Both the position numbers and the translations under genes were made by a program. From positions 152,288-216,287 of the forward strand of contig CADCDA010000001.1 of assembly GCA_902800025.1 (NCBI GenBank): DNA of 64,000 bases, written 5' to 3'. Origin of the DNA: an uncultured Erysipelotrichaceae bacterium (GTDB taxonomy: Bacteria > Bacillota_I > Bacilli_A > RFN20 > CAG-826). The notes beneath the pieces are model-generated. The model was not told the origin of the DNA, did not search any database, and worked only from the letters and a program-made list of their open reading frames with translations. Shown here piece by piece: positions 44,303-53,305 of this stretch (its first letter is position 1; each line of letters begins with the position of its first letter).

Positions 44303-45848
44303 AGATTTTATTCCCCTTTTCTATAAGCTTTTCATCATAATTGTCTTCTTTTTTTATCACTTCATTAGCATTTACTTTAAATGCACGATAAAACTCGCTT
44401 AAATCATAATAATCACTCGTTGAGAAAACATTGATGTTAGACACCAAATCACTCCTACCCGACAATAAGTCAATTGTTATTTTTCCAATTAATCCGCTTA
44501 ATATTGAACAATCAGACATTGTTGCGGTATAAGTTTGATCATTGCTTGCTGATGAATAATCATTAATTCTTTCAGCGAATATTCTTTTATTGTTTGCCCA
44601 ACAATAATAAGAAGACAAAATAGATTCTAAATCAATGTCTTTTTGTTTTTTGACAAGAATTATGTTTCCAAACCCACCTGGAATTACTGTACCACTAATT
44701 ACAGGAATATTATTGTCTGCTGTTAATTTGTTAAGCGTCAATAGCACAGAATCACATCCAGTGCAATCAATTATGATAGAGGAATCCTCACAATTATTTA
44801 GGAACCTATTGGTGGAAGAAGATGACTCTTGGCCAGTCATTGCAAGTGTTGATGTTTCAATTTTTATTTCATTATTAATATAGTTATTAATGAACTCTTT
44901 TAATTTGACAACCTTATAATCTCCAAAGTCGCGTGAAGTTAACTCGTGTCTTACAATATTGTGTGGAAGAAAAATATCATCATCCACAAAATAGAAATTG
45001 TTAAATCCAGCTCTAGCAAGGTCAACCGCCACTCTTGATCCAATGGAGCCAAGACCGATAATGGTAATCTTTTTATTAAGGATTTCCTCTTTGATGTTTA
45101 TTCTATTACCAACATCATAATGAAATGTTAGACAATCCATTTTTATAGAATCGTCATCTTTTCCGTTTAAGAAAATGCACTTTTCGTTTGGAAAAATAAC
45201 AAAGGCATTCTTGCTTTTATCTAAATTGAGCTTAGTTCTTATTTCATTATCACACTCGTTGTTATATGGATCAGATGAAACAACATATGAACTTTCTTTT
45301 CCACAATTAGTTTTATAATAGTTATTTTCATTAATGGAAGTTACAAAAAGAATGCCAGTATCTTTATTTAAATTATATTTGATAGCCCCTGTTTTTTTAT
45401 CTAGTTCACTATACTTAATCGGCAACAATAAAGTTAGTTCTTTTGAATTTCTAAATACCTGACCAAGTGTAAAATGGTCACCGCTCGGAGCGTCGTCGTG
45501 CTTTTTCCCAAGAGGATTCTCAATATATAACAATTCATATAAATCATCTATAAGATCGATGAGTGTAATATCTATATTCCAATTATCTTGCCCATGTTTT
45601 AAACACATTGCACCATTTTTATACATATGACTGGTGCGAAATGTTGTTTTAGCAATAATCTCAATAGGCTGATATGGGAAATACTTATTGAAAATTACAT
45701 TAAAAACATAGTCATGTCGCTTAACATTCAACGTTATTTCCAATGAAAGAGGATCGTCGCTAATAATGTCGTATTCTTTAACAAACTTATGGCTCTCTTT
45801 AAATTCATCAAGCAAAGCAAGTTCACAAAGAAGCCTATTATTAAGCAT
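44259..45848 (-). CDS. CBASS Cap2, E2-E1 ubiquitin-like ligase
   Basis: A 529-residue fusion. Residues 1-110 form an E2-like domain with the Cys82 site in NGAMCLKHG. Residues 255-500 form a ThiF/E1 domain with the adenylation loop ITIIGLGSIGS (261-271), the VDDDIFLPHNIVRH block and a candidate E1 catalytic Cys447 in ATMSDCS. Cap2 primes the CD-NTase by attaching its C-terminus to a target, raising second-messenger output. It overlaps the CD-NTase gene by 8 bases and cap3 by 44. Confidence 0.93.
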   Translation of the reverse strand: MLNNRLLCELALLDEFKESHKFVKEYDIISDDPLSLEITLNVKRHDYVFNVIFNKYFPYQPIEIIAKTTFRTSHMYKNGAMCLKHGQDNWNIDITLIDLIDDLYELLYIENPLGKKHDDAPSGDHFTLGQVFRNSKELTLLLPIKYSELDKKTGAIKYNLNKDTGILFVTSINENNYYKTNCGKESSYVVSSDPYNNECDNEIRTKLNLDKSKNAFVIFPNEKCIFLNGKDDDSIKMDCLTFHYDVGNRINIKEEILNKKITIIGLGSIGSRVAVDLARAGFNNFYFVDDDIFLPHNIVRHELTSRDFGDYKVVKLKEFINNYINNEIKIETSTLAMTGQESSSSTNRFLNNCEDSSIIIDCTGCDSVLLTLNKLTADNNIPVISGTVIPGGFGNIILVKKQKDIDLESILSSYYCWANNKRIFAERINDYSSASNDQTYTATMSDCSILSGLIGKITIDLLSGRSDLVSNINVFSTSDYYDLSEFYRAFKVNANEVIKKEDNYDEKLIEKGNKIYEDYCSTRDNKQNT

Positions 45849-46941
45849 TTCCCCTCTCCTTTTTGTTTATTGTAACTTGTTCATTAGGAAAAACGTTGTC
45901 TTTCGTAATATTAGATGTTTTTTTCCAAAATGAATCATATCTAGTTTCATTATAAATATCATCAATAGGACTTTGGCCAAACAACTCAGTAAACGCCCTC
46001 TTTGGATCATTAGAGCTAGCAAGGTTCCTAATTCTTGAATCTGCAAAATATATAAAATCACGATAGTTCTTATAATATTCAATATGCCGTGGCCATTTTT
46101 CGGTAAATACTTCGCTTGGGTAACTTGGATTAGGAATCATAAAACGATTATTGTTATCGTATAATTGTTTCATTTTTCTAGCAACATTAAGCAAAGCATC
46201 ATAAACAGAGAATTCTCCATTATAATACTTTGCCGCTAGTGTGGTGATGACAATACTTTGTGGTTCTCTTTCTCCTTTATAATCTCTAAAAAAGACATCT
46301 TTTATTCTTTTTAGCAACTGAACAGTTCGAATAAGCGTTGGTGTCATTTCATATGGAGCTGGCTTTTTTAATGGGGTTACTTCGCTTTCCATAATGATTC
46401 TTCTATTATCAAATGTTTTAACTTTATATCCTTGAATCTTTTTTGTTTGGTTATTAAACCATTCAATAAAAGTTTTTGGAGACCTAATTACCCAATCTCT
46501 TCTTTTAGCATCTGGAACAGATAACGCAAGTGAATTATTTCTTAAAGGAACAGAAGGCATAATGTCAAAATGGTAGTTGCTATTATAATCCAACCTGACA
46601 TTGTTTCTATACTTTTCGAGCATATCTTTATATCTTCCAGTGCTAAATGTTTCATAAAACATATTATAGAATTCACTTGCCGACATATCTCTTTTTGAAC
46701 TATCGAATTCCACCACCATATCTAAATCAAAATCATCTCCACGAAGGGGTTTGATTATAGTGTTAATCGCAAAAGAACCTTGATAATAGATGTTACAATC
46801 TGCATCTTGGGCTAATTCGTTGTTATTGGATATATACTCAGAAATCGCTTCATAACTATTTTTAATTTCATCATATTTGTTATCTGGCAATTGAATCTTA
46901 TATCCTATCATATTTAGATATTTGTCAATTTCATAATGCAT
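45841..46941 (-). CDS. CBASS CD-NTase cyclic-nucleotide synthase
   Basis: A 366-residue cGAS/DncV-like nucleotidyltransferase. The polymerase-beta core shows QGSFAINT (Gly55-Ser56), DDFDLDMVVEF (Asp72, Asp74) and the third metal Asp126 in HFDIMPS. The protein ends in a short tail, NKKERGNA; in type II systems the last residue is joined by Cap2 to a target, and a small residue such as this Ala fits. The clade, and so the exact cyclic oligonucleotide, cannot be read from motifs alone. Confidence 0.93.
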   Translation of the reverse strand: MHYEIDKYLNMIGYKIQLPDNKYDEIKNSYEAISEYISNNNELAQDADCNIYYQGSFAINTIIKPLRGDDFDLDMVVEFDSSKRDMSASEFYNMFYETFSTGRYKDMLEKYRNNVRLDYNSNYHFDIMPSVPLRNNSLALSVPDAKRRDWVIRSPKTFIEWFNNQTKKIQGYKVKTFDNRRIIMESEVTPLKKPAPYEMTPTLIRTVQLLKRIKDVFFRDYKGEREPQSIVITTLAAKYYNGEFSVYDALLNVARKMKQLYDNNNRFMIPNPSYPSEVFTEKWPRHIEYYKNYRDFIYFADSRIRNLASSNDPKRAFTELFGQSPIDDIYNETRYDSFWKKTSNITKDNVFPNEQVTINKKERGNA

Positions 46942-46944
46942 AAT

Positions 46945-47781
46945 CTAATCCTCCAAAATATATGGTGTCTGTGTTCCAATAATTCTTTTGTCGTTGTCGT
47001 TTGTAATTCCCAAAGATTCAATCTCTTCTCTAGTAAACAACGTGATTGATTTGATTTTTTTAACATTGTTTTCTATATATTTAATCTGGTCATCATTCAA
47101 TACTAGTTCATAAATATCAAACCTTAATAATTCGTTTATCTGATAAAATTCACTATAAGATATTCCTTTGTATTTCGTTCCCAAAAAATTGAATGACGGG
47201 TCATCAAATAATTGGCTAGGTAGAATGCCTGAATTTAGCAACTCTTCTTGATATTCTCTATCAGGATTTGTCTCACGATTCTTTTTGCAATCAAACCACT
47301 TAACAAAGGCTTTAATATTCTTTCCTAATATTGTCCCTCTGACATCTTGTTCATCCCCTGGTGTTGAGTCTCGCGAAAAACCAAGTTCATTATATACATA
47401 ATCAACGTGTTCGATGTGATACACACCACCTACAGGTCCAAACAAGCTTCTTTTATGTCCGCTTTTAACAAGAAGATATCTATTGTTAACTTTGATTCTA
47501 ATTAAATACGCAAAAGACAATCTGATTTTTTCATTATTGTATTTTGAATTGTAATTGTACGGCCTGACATTCTTAAGCTTTATAAATGTATTTTTTGTTA
47601 GTGAAAAAACTGTGGTTAAAACAAATAATAAAAATTCAATAGAAAGCGTAATTATGAGTGTGTTCCAAAATTCAAATCCATAATGCTTGTTTAAAAGATA
47701 GATAATAAGAAAAGAAGCTAATCCAAGCAGTAGATAAGATATAACAAGAATTATGATGGTTTGTGCTATTTTTCTTTTCAT
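46945..47781 (-). CDS. CBASS effector, two-TM plus NUDIX (Cap16-like)
   Basis: A 278-residue protein with two membrane helices (about 5-30 and 39-61) and a cytoplasmic domain of the SMODS-associated NUDIX type, including KSGHKRSLFGPVGGVY and a NUDIX-box-like REYQEELLNSGI (175-186). Cap16-type effectors are thought to damage the membrane when the cyclic nucleotide binds. It is the first gene of the CBASS operon, with AAGGAGG 11 bases before the ATG and a TATAAT upstream. Confidence 0.88.
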   Translation of the reverse strand: MKRKIAQTIIILVISYLLLGLASFLIIYLLNKHYGFEFWNTLIITLSIEFLLFVLTTVFSLTKNTFIKLKNVRPYNYNSKYNNEKIRLSFAYLIRIKVNNRYLLVKSGHKRSLFGPVGGVYHIEHVDYVYNELGFSRDSTPGDEQDVRGTILGKNIKAFVKWFDCKKNRETNPDREYQEELLNSGILPSQLFDDPSFNFLGTKYKGISYSEFYQINELLRFDIYELVLNDDQIKYIENNVKKIKSITLFTREEIESLGITNDNDKRIIGTQTPYILED

Positions 47782-47878
47782 TGTTTATTTTGCCTCCTTG
47801 TTATACAAATTGCTCGCATCACTATTATATAATCAAATCATACATATATGCATAAACGATATACAAATAAATACAAAT

Positions 47879-47897
47879 GAGCGGGATAAGCCCGCTC
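47879..47897 (-). terminator. Terminator between cpsD-like gene and CBASS
   Basis: Stem GAGCGGG/CCCGCTC with a short loop and a T-rich tail on the minus strand. A CBASS promoter with TATAAT lies in the following 80 bases. Confidence 0.7.
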
Positions 47898-47927
47898 ATA
47901 TTGATTTTTTATTGATTACAGATGTAC

Positions 47928-48554
47928 CTATTTAATCACTACTGTTTTCGCTAATGGCAATTCATTTTCTCTAAGATATTGAATCGCATAATAGATATGT
48001 TCTTTTAATGTAACATTCTTTTGTGAAATAAGAATAATAGAATCAATAACATCTTTTAACAAAGATATTTCTTTATGTTCCTTGATTGAAGGAACAATAA
48101 GAATAAAATGATCATATTTATCTTTATTGTCATTAATGGTCTTTTGAATAACACCACTCTTATAGACAGTACTTGGATAGATTTCATTATCCAAACACCA
48201 TGCTTCTGTGTTCTTGTCTACAAATAAGAATTGTTTTTCTTTTCCTTCTTCTTTTGCTTCAACACTATCATCACCACCAATAATTGTTTTCAATTTTTGG
48301 TTATATAGATTAGCGTCAATAATTAAGGAAGTAGAACCGTTAGCACTATAAGCATCAGCAAATGCTTTAGCGAAATACGCTGCTAATTCATCATCTTTAA
48401 TACCAGCTATCGCTACTACTTTAGTAGGAAAAGATACACACATTTCATTTTGAAGTGTAGTTAATGCTTTAATCTTGTCTTCTTTATCTTTAGAAGTAAG
48501 TAAGCCATTTAACAAATTATTTCTTTTTTCTTCTTTACTCATAAAAAGTTTCAT
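47928..48554 (-). CDS. CpsD/CapB-like protein with degenerate P-loop
   Basis: A 208-residue protein in the place where a bacterial tyrosine autokinase (CpsD, Wze) normally follows Wzz. The fold is suggested by KVVAIAGIKDDELAAYFAKA, SLIIDANLYNQ and DHFILIVPS, which mirror Walker A, A' and B strands. The GKT/S of Walker A is missing, the Walker A' Asp is followed by ANLY rather than DxRxP, and there is no Tyr-rich tail. It is probably a non-catalytic relative that still partners Wzz. The gene begins about 15 bases after wzz behind GGAGG. Confidence 0.65.
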   Translation of the reverse strand: MKLFMSKEEKRNNLLNGLLTSKDKEDKIKALTTLQNEMCVSFPTKVVAIAGIKDDELAAYFAKAFADAYSANGSTSLIIDANLYNQKLKTIIGGDDSVEAKEEGKEKQFLFVDKNTEAWCLDNEIYPSTVYKSGVIQKTINDNKDKYDHFILIVPSIKEHKEISLLKDVIDSIILISQKNVTLKEHIYYAIQYLRENELPLAKTVVIK

Positions 48555-48569
48555 AATTCATATACCTCC

Positions 48570-49229
48570 TTACTTACTAACGGTGAAATCAAATCCACCG
48601 CAGCCAAGATTATCAATGTCTGATTTATCATACACTTCATCAGAGATGATTTCATAGACAAAGGCAAAGCCTAACGCTAGGACAAGTCCGGCGCCTAGCC
48701 CAATAAGAAGATATGTGTTCTCTTTACTGTTTTTTGCCGGTTCAGAAGCATGAGAAGAAATTGTTGTTCCTGATAATGTAGCATTAATAGTAGGAAGTGC
48801 AACATTAGCAACTTCTTCTAAAACAACCTTACAAATCGCTTTATCGCTTGATTGAAATGTAAATGATACAGTGCCGGTTGTTGAAGAAATAGAAGAGGTA
48901 ATAGATAAACCATTTAAGATTTCGCTAGCAGTTATCTCACTGCCATTGCTATGCTTAATGACTGGGTCTGCTGATTTTAAATTGTCCGCAACTGTTTGAA
49001 CTGTTTCACTACTTTTAATTGTGGAAGGAATAATAGGATATTGTGCCGATGTTATTCCGCCAGAACGATAGTAAGATACAGAACTTTGATAAGTCTTTGT
49101 TATAAAGAATTGAGTATAAACGACCGTTGCTAATGCAATAGGTAAAAAGACAGCAAAAATGACTAAGAAACGCCTAATAATTGTTAGCCAAACTGTTTTT
49201 AATCCTATAATTTTTTCGTATTTTTCCAT
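48570..49229 (-). CDS. Wzz/CapA-type polysaccharide chain-length regulator
   Basis: A 219-residue protein with an N-terminal membrane span (about 15-40), an extracellular domain with the YQSSVSYY strand early on, and a second span near the C-terminus (LLIGLGAGLVLALGFAFVYE). This is the topology of Gram-positive CpsC/CapA co-polymerases that set chain length. The start is the ATG at 49229; a TTG three codons upstream is less likely. It pairs with the CpsD-like gene downstream. Confidence 0.85.
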   Translation of the reverse strand: MEKYEKIIGLKTVWLTIIRRFLVIFAVFLPIALATVVYTQFFITKTYQSSVSYYRSGGITSAQYPIIPSTIKSSETVQTVADNLKSADPVIKHSNGSEITASEILNGLSITSSISSTTGTVSFTFQSSDKAICKVVLEEVANVALPTINATLSGTTISSHASEPAKNSKENTYLLIGLGAGLVLALGFAFVYEIISDEVYDKSDIDNLGCGGFDFTVSK

Positions 49230-49295
49230 TCTAATCAACTCTTTTCAATAAAGATTATCTCATAAATCTTTAATTTTGTAATCTAATATGTTTTG

Positions 49296-50438
49296 CTACA
49301 ATAGCTTCTTAAGCACCTCAACAAATACCTTTAGCTTTTCCATACTAGTCGCATAGCTAATTCTAATATATCCTTCTCCGCTATCACCAAAGGCAGTGCC
49401 TGGCACAACTAGTACTCCATGTTCATGTAGCATCTTCAAAGAAAACTCTCGAGATGTCATATTAAACTTTTTAATAGATGGGAATAAATAGAAAGCTCCT
49501 TTTGCTTCAAAGCAATCCATTCCTAATTCCTTGAAGGAAGATAATAGATATTGCCTTCTTCTATCATATTCCTTAACCATATCTTCCATATCAGGAATAC
49601 AATAGTCTAACGCTGCTATAGCACCATACTGTGCCATAGTAGGGGCGCTAAGCATAATATATTGTTGTATCTTCAATATTTGATCCAATATCTCCTTAGG
49701 AGCACACACATATCCTAATCTCCATCCAGTCATAGCAAAAGATTTAGAGAATCCATTAATAAGTATTGTTCTTTCTTTAAATCCTTCAAATGATGCAATT
49801 GAACAATGTTTGCTACCATATGTTAATTCAGCATATATTTCATCAGTAATTACATATAAATCATTCTTTAGAATGATAGGCGCTATTTCTTCTAAATCTT
49901 CTTTAGTCATAATAGCCCCTGTTGGGTTATTAGGAAAAGATAAGAAAACTGCTTTGGTCTTATCTGTAATATGAGATTCTAACTCTTCTTTAGTTAATTT
50001 AAATTCGTTCTCTGCCTTTAAAGGAATTACTACTGCTTTACCACCACACATTTCGATATCAGGGATATAACATATGTATGTTGGTTCAGTAACTATAATT
50101 TCGTCTCCTGGATTAATGATTGCCATTAGGGCTGCTAGTATTCCTTGGGAACTACCTGCAGTTAATATCATTTCATCTTTAGAATAATCAACGTCGCATC
50201 TTTCTCTTAAATATTTAATTATTTTTTCTCTTAATATGGGCAATCCTTGATTGGATGTATAGAAGGTCTTTCCTTCGTCCAAACTCCTTTTAGCTGCTTC
50301 CACTATTTTACTTGGTGTTGTGAAATCAGGTTCGCCAACACCTAATGACACGATGTCTGGCCTTTCAGAAGCATAATTAAAGAATTCTCTGATACCAGAG
50401 GGTTTCATTTTAATAATCAATTTTGATAATTCTTTCAT
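49296..50438 (-). CDS. Class I/II PLP aminotransferase
   Basis: A 380-residue fold-type I aminotransferase of the aspartate/aromatic group: SLGVGEPDFTTP, LTAGSSQGI, FPNNPTGA, the PLP Lys in INGFSKSFAMTGWRLGY, and an Arg near SGEGYIRISYA for the substrate carboxylate. These features fit an amino-acid aminotransferase (PatA/AspC-like) rather than a sugar aminotransferase. It lies between rmlD and wzz, so a cell-wall or surface role is possible but not shown. Confidence 0.9.
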   Translation of the reverse strand: MKELSKLIIKMKPSGIREFFNYASERPDIVSLGVGEPDFTTPSKIVEAAKRSLDEGKTFYTSNQGLPILREKIIKYLRERCDVDYSKDEMILTAGSSQGILAALMAIINPGDEIIVTEPTYICYIPDIEMCGGKAVVIPLKAENEFKLTKEELESHITDKTKAVFLSFPNNPTGAIMTKEDLEEIAPIILKNDLYVITDEIYAELTYGSKHCSIASFEGFKERTILINGFSKSFAMTGWRLGYVCAPKEILDQILKIQQYIMLSAPTMAQYGAIAALDYCIPDMEDMVKEYDRRRQYLLSSFKELGMDCFEAKGAFYLFPSIKKFNMTSREFSLKMLHEHGVLVVPGTAFGDSGEGYIRISYATSMEKLKVFVEVLKKLL

Positions 50439-50494
50439 ATATGTTTCTAAATTCCCCTGAGCATTAATTTTATAAAACTTTTTATAACATTGAA

Positions 50495-51400
50495 TTAATA
50501 AATTTCTTTTAAATAATTATATAAAGCAATCCTCCAATCAGGAAGTTGCTCAAATCCGTTTTCAACTAATTTGCTTTTATCTAGTCTTGAATTAAATGGT
50601 CTTTTTGCAACAGAAACTCCATATTCAGAAGTCATAATTCTTTTAACTATTATATCCTTTTTGGCTTGTTTAAATATCTCTTCAGCAAAATCTGCCCATG
50701 ATATATATCCACCTTCGTTGGTTGCGTGATAATATCCATATTTTTCTGTTTGAATCATATCAACCAGCAAACGAGCCAAATCATAAGTATATGTAGGCGT
50801 TCCTATTTGATCATCAACAACTCTTAATTCCTTATATCCTCTGTCTGCCAGGTTTAACATAGTTTTTATAAAATTTTTGCCATTAAAGCCAAAAACCCAA
50901 GCTATTCTAACAATAAAATAGTTTTTTAGTTGTGATGAAACCGATAACTCACCTTGTAGTTTTGTTTCTCCGTAATAATTTAATGGGGCATAATTTTTAT
51001 CGTCTGGTTTCCAAGGCCTTGTTCCTTCCCCGTTAAATACATAATCAGTGGAAATATATAAGAATTTAGCACCAATAGTTTTTGCTGACTTTACCAAATT
51101 ATCAGTTCCATTAACATTTATTTTTTTAACTAAAGGCCTATTATTTGAGTCTTCGGCGCCATCAACATTCGTCCAAGCAGCACAATGAATAATCGCATCT
51201 GGTTTGATTATTTTAATAACTTCATCAACGCTTGTTTTGTCGGTAATGTCTAGTTGAATATATTTATTCCAATTCGCTTTATTAACCATTTCGCTTTCTT
51301 GGCGAATATCAGTACCAATAGCAATAATTTCTCTTTTTTTTAGCTCATTAATTACATCATATCCAAGTTGACCTGCAACGCCTGTTACTAACACTTTCAT
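50495..51400 (-). CDS. rmlD: dTDP-4-dehydrorhamnose reductase RmlD
   Basis: A 301-residue NAD(P)H-dependent reductase for the last step of dTDP-L-rhamnose synthesis. It shows VTGVAGQLGYDV, IHCAAWTNVDGAE, ISTDYVFNGEG, YGETKLQGE with the catalytic Tyr and Lys, and RIAWVFGFNGKNF. Thirteen bases separate it from rmlA upstream. The companion rmlC and rmlB are more than 10 kb further on. Confidence 0.97.
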   Translation of the reverse strand: MKVLVTGVAGQLGYDVINELKKREIIAIGTDIRQESEMVNKANWNKYIQLDITDKTSVDEVIKIIKPDAIIHCAAWTNVDGAEDSNNRPLVKKINVNGTDNLVKSAKTIGAKFLYISTDYVFNGEGTRPWKPDDKNYAPLNYYGETKLQGELSVSSQLKNYFIVRIAWVFGFNGKNFIKTMLNLADRGYKELRVVDDQIGTPTYTYDLARLLVDMIQTEKYGYYHATNEGGYISWADFAEEIFKQAKKDIIVKRIMTSEYGVSVAKRPFNSRLDKSKLVENGFEQLPDWRIALYNYLKEIY

Positions 51401-51413
51401 TGCTCGTTTACCA

Positions 51414-52301
51414 TTAATATTTTATTTTACCATTAGCAACATTAATTAAATGTTGCCCGTATTGATTCTTTTTCATGGGCTCAGCCGCTTCTATTAATTG
51501 CTCTTTAGTAATCCAACCATTATTAAATGCTATCTCCTCAATGCAAGAAACTTTTAATCCTTGATGTTCTTCAATCATTCGAACAAATGCTGTAGCATCT
51601 GCCATAGATTCATGCGTGCCCGTATCTAGCCAAGTAAAGCCTCTGCCGAATGTAATAACGTCTAGTAATCCGTTTTGCAAATACATTTGATTTAAGGTGG
51701 TTATTTCGAGTTCGCCTCTACCTGATGGTTTAACTTGATGTGCACTTTTAGAAACGCCTTTTGGGTAAAAATATAATCCTACAACAGCATAATTTGATTT
51801 TGGTTGTTTTGGCTTTTCTTCAATTGAAATAGCTTTACCGTTTTTATCAAATTCTACAACACCAAATCGTTCTGGATCGTTAACAAAGTATCCAAACACA
51901 GTGCTTCTACCTTTGCTTGCATTATCAACAGCATTTGCCAAGGCCTTCTTTAATCCATTTCCATAGAAAATGTTGTCTCCCAACACCATGCAACAATCAT
52001 CATCGCCAATAAACTCCTCGCCTATAATAAATGCTTGCGCCAAACCGTCTGGAGATGGTTGAACTTTATACGATAAGTTGATGCCAAATCTACTGCCGTT
52101 GCCTAATAACGCTTCAAATTTTGGAGTATCATCTGGAGTAGAAATAATTAATATATCCTTGATTCCTGCCAACATGAGTGTGGACAAAGGATAATAAATC
52201 ATTGGTTTATCATAAACAGGCAACAATTGTTTAGATGTTACCATTGTTAATGGGTAAAGACGTGTTCCACTACCACCAGCTAAAATAATACCTTTAATCA
52301 T
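51414..52301 (-). CDS. rmlA: Glucose-1-phosphate thymidylyltransferase RmlA
   Basis: A 295-residue enzyme that starts dTDP-rhamnose synthesis. It shows [20 protein letters not shown] with the catalytic Arg and Lys, [28 protein letters not shown] and [10 protein letters not shown]. The length is normal. It has its own promoter, separating the rml half-operon from the glycerol genes upstream. Confidence 0.97.
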   Translation of the reverse strand: MIKGIILAGGSGTRLYPLTMVTSKQLLPVYDKPMIYYPLSTLMLAGIKDILIISTPDDTPKFEALLGNGSRFGINLSYKVQPSPDGLAQAFIIGEEFIGDDDCCMVLGDNIFYGNGLKKALANAVDNASKGRSTVFGYFVNDPERFGVVEFDKNGKAISIEEKPKQPKSNYAVVGLYFYPKGVSKSAHQVKPSGRGELEITTLNQMYLQNGLLDVITFGRGFTWLDTGTHESMADATAFVRMIEEHQGLKVSCIEEIAFNNGWITKEQLIEAAEPMKKNQYGQHLINVANGKIKY

Positions 52302-52430
52302 AATTCAATTTGGTTGTTATATCATTGCCTTCTATATAATAAAGCCAACTATTTAAACTATACTTTTTTGAGTTAAATATTGGTTTTACCAATCTAATTA
52401 ATCGTCATATCCATTATAAATTAAACAACA

Positions 52431-52459
52431 ATTATACTGAGTAAGCTAAAAATGTTCAA
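52431..52459 (-). promoter_or_regulatory. rmlA promoter
   Basis: Minus-strand TTGAAC (52459-52454), 17-base spacer, TATAAT (52436-52431). The leader of about 125 bases contains a 6-bp hairpin ATTGGT/ACCAAT (52379-52393), not followed by a T run. Confidence 0.8.
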
Positions 52460-52480
52460 CGTTTAGTACAAGCAAATATG

Positions 52481-53305
52481 TTATTCAAGAACTCCATTTG
52501 TAATAATTGAAGCAACTGAATCAAAAACAAAATCAGGCTTAAAAAGGCTTTTGTTTATTTCATTAATAGTTGCTTCGCCACTTAATACACACACAGAACA
52601 AACACCGGCATTTAACCCAGCCGCTATGTCTGTATATAGCCTATCCCCAATTACTATAGTTTCGCTTTTTGAATTACCAAACTTTTTTCTAACTACATCG
52701 ACCATTGTTGCTTCTGGTTTGCCAACATAAATTGGCTTCTTACCGGTGGCGTTAAAAAGTATTTGGCAAATAGACCCACAATCAGGAATAAATCCAAAAT
52801 ATGTCGGGCAAACTAAGTCAGGATTGGTTGCATAATATGGTAAATCTCTGTTTAATATTTCACAAGTATTTCTAAGTTTTTGACTCGTTAACTCTGTGTC
52901 AAAACCAACAAGAATCAAATCAACATCGTCCTCTATTTCTTCGGTTGTATCAATTCCATTATTTTTTAATTCATCAATTAATGAGCGAGTACCTTGACAA
53001 TATACTTTAGCCCCAGGATACTTTTCCTTTAGCAAAATGATTGTTGCCTCTGAAGATGTAAAAAAATTTGTTCTAGAGGCTTTTATTCCGAGACAATTTA
53101 CCTTTTTAATATAATCTTCAACAGATTTCGAAGAGTTGTTTGTAACGAAAACATATTCACCACCATTGTTTTTTATATAATCAAGTAGCTGAATAACCCC
53201 AGGAAAAAGAAAATTATCCTTATAAATGGTTCCGTCCATATCAAAGAGCCATAGTTTTTTATTTAAAACTTCACTTGCGTTTTTTCCAAATAGATCTTTC
53301 AACAT
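52481..53305 (-). CDS. HAD-IIA family phosphatase/phosphotransferase (Gtp3-like by context)
   Basis: A 274-residue NagD-type haloacid dehalogenase. It has the nucleophile motif WLFDMDGTIYKD, VFVTNNSSKS, KPIYVGKPE and VIGDRLYTDIAAG. It follows a nucleotidyltransferase and an iron-ADH-like dehydrogenase, overlapping the former by 7 bases. The same trio next to rml genes occurs in pneumococcal capsule loci as gtp1-gtp2-gtp3, where Gtp3 makes glycerol-2-phosphate. The assignment here is by neighbourhood. Confidence 0.82.
   Translation of the reverse strand: MLKDLFGKNASEVLNKKLWLFDMDGTIYKDNFLFPGVIQLLDYIKNNGGEYVFVTNNSSKSVEDYIKKVNCLGIKASRTNFFTSSEATIILLKEKYPGAKVYCQGTRSLIDELKNNGIDTTEEIEDDVDLILVGFDTELTSQKLRNTCEILNRDLPYYATNPDLVCPTYFGFIPDCGSICQILFNATGKKPIYVGKPEATMVDVVRKKFGNSKSETIVIGDRLYTDIAAGLNAGVCSVCVLSGEATINEINKSLFKPDFVFDSVASIITNGVLE

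Noticed and set aside
52379-52393. Hairpin ATTGGT/ACCAAT upstream of rmlA as a terminator
   Set aside because: It is downstream of the rmlA promoter and lacks a T run; at most a leader structure.
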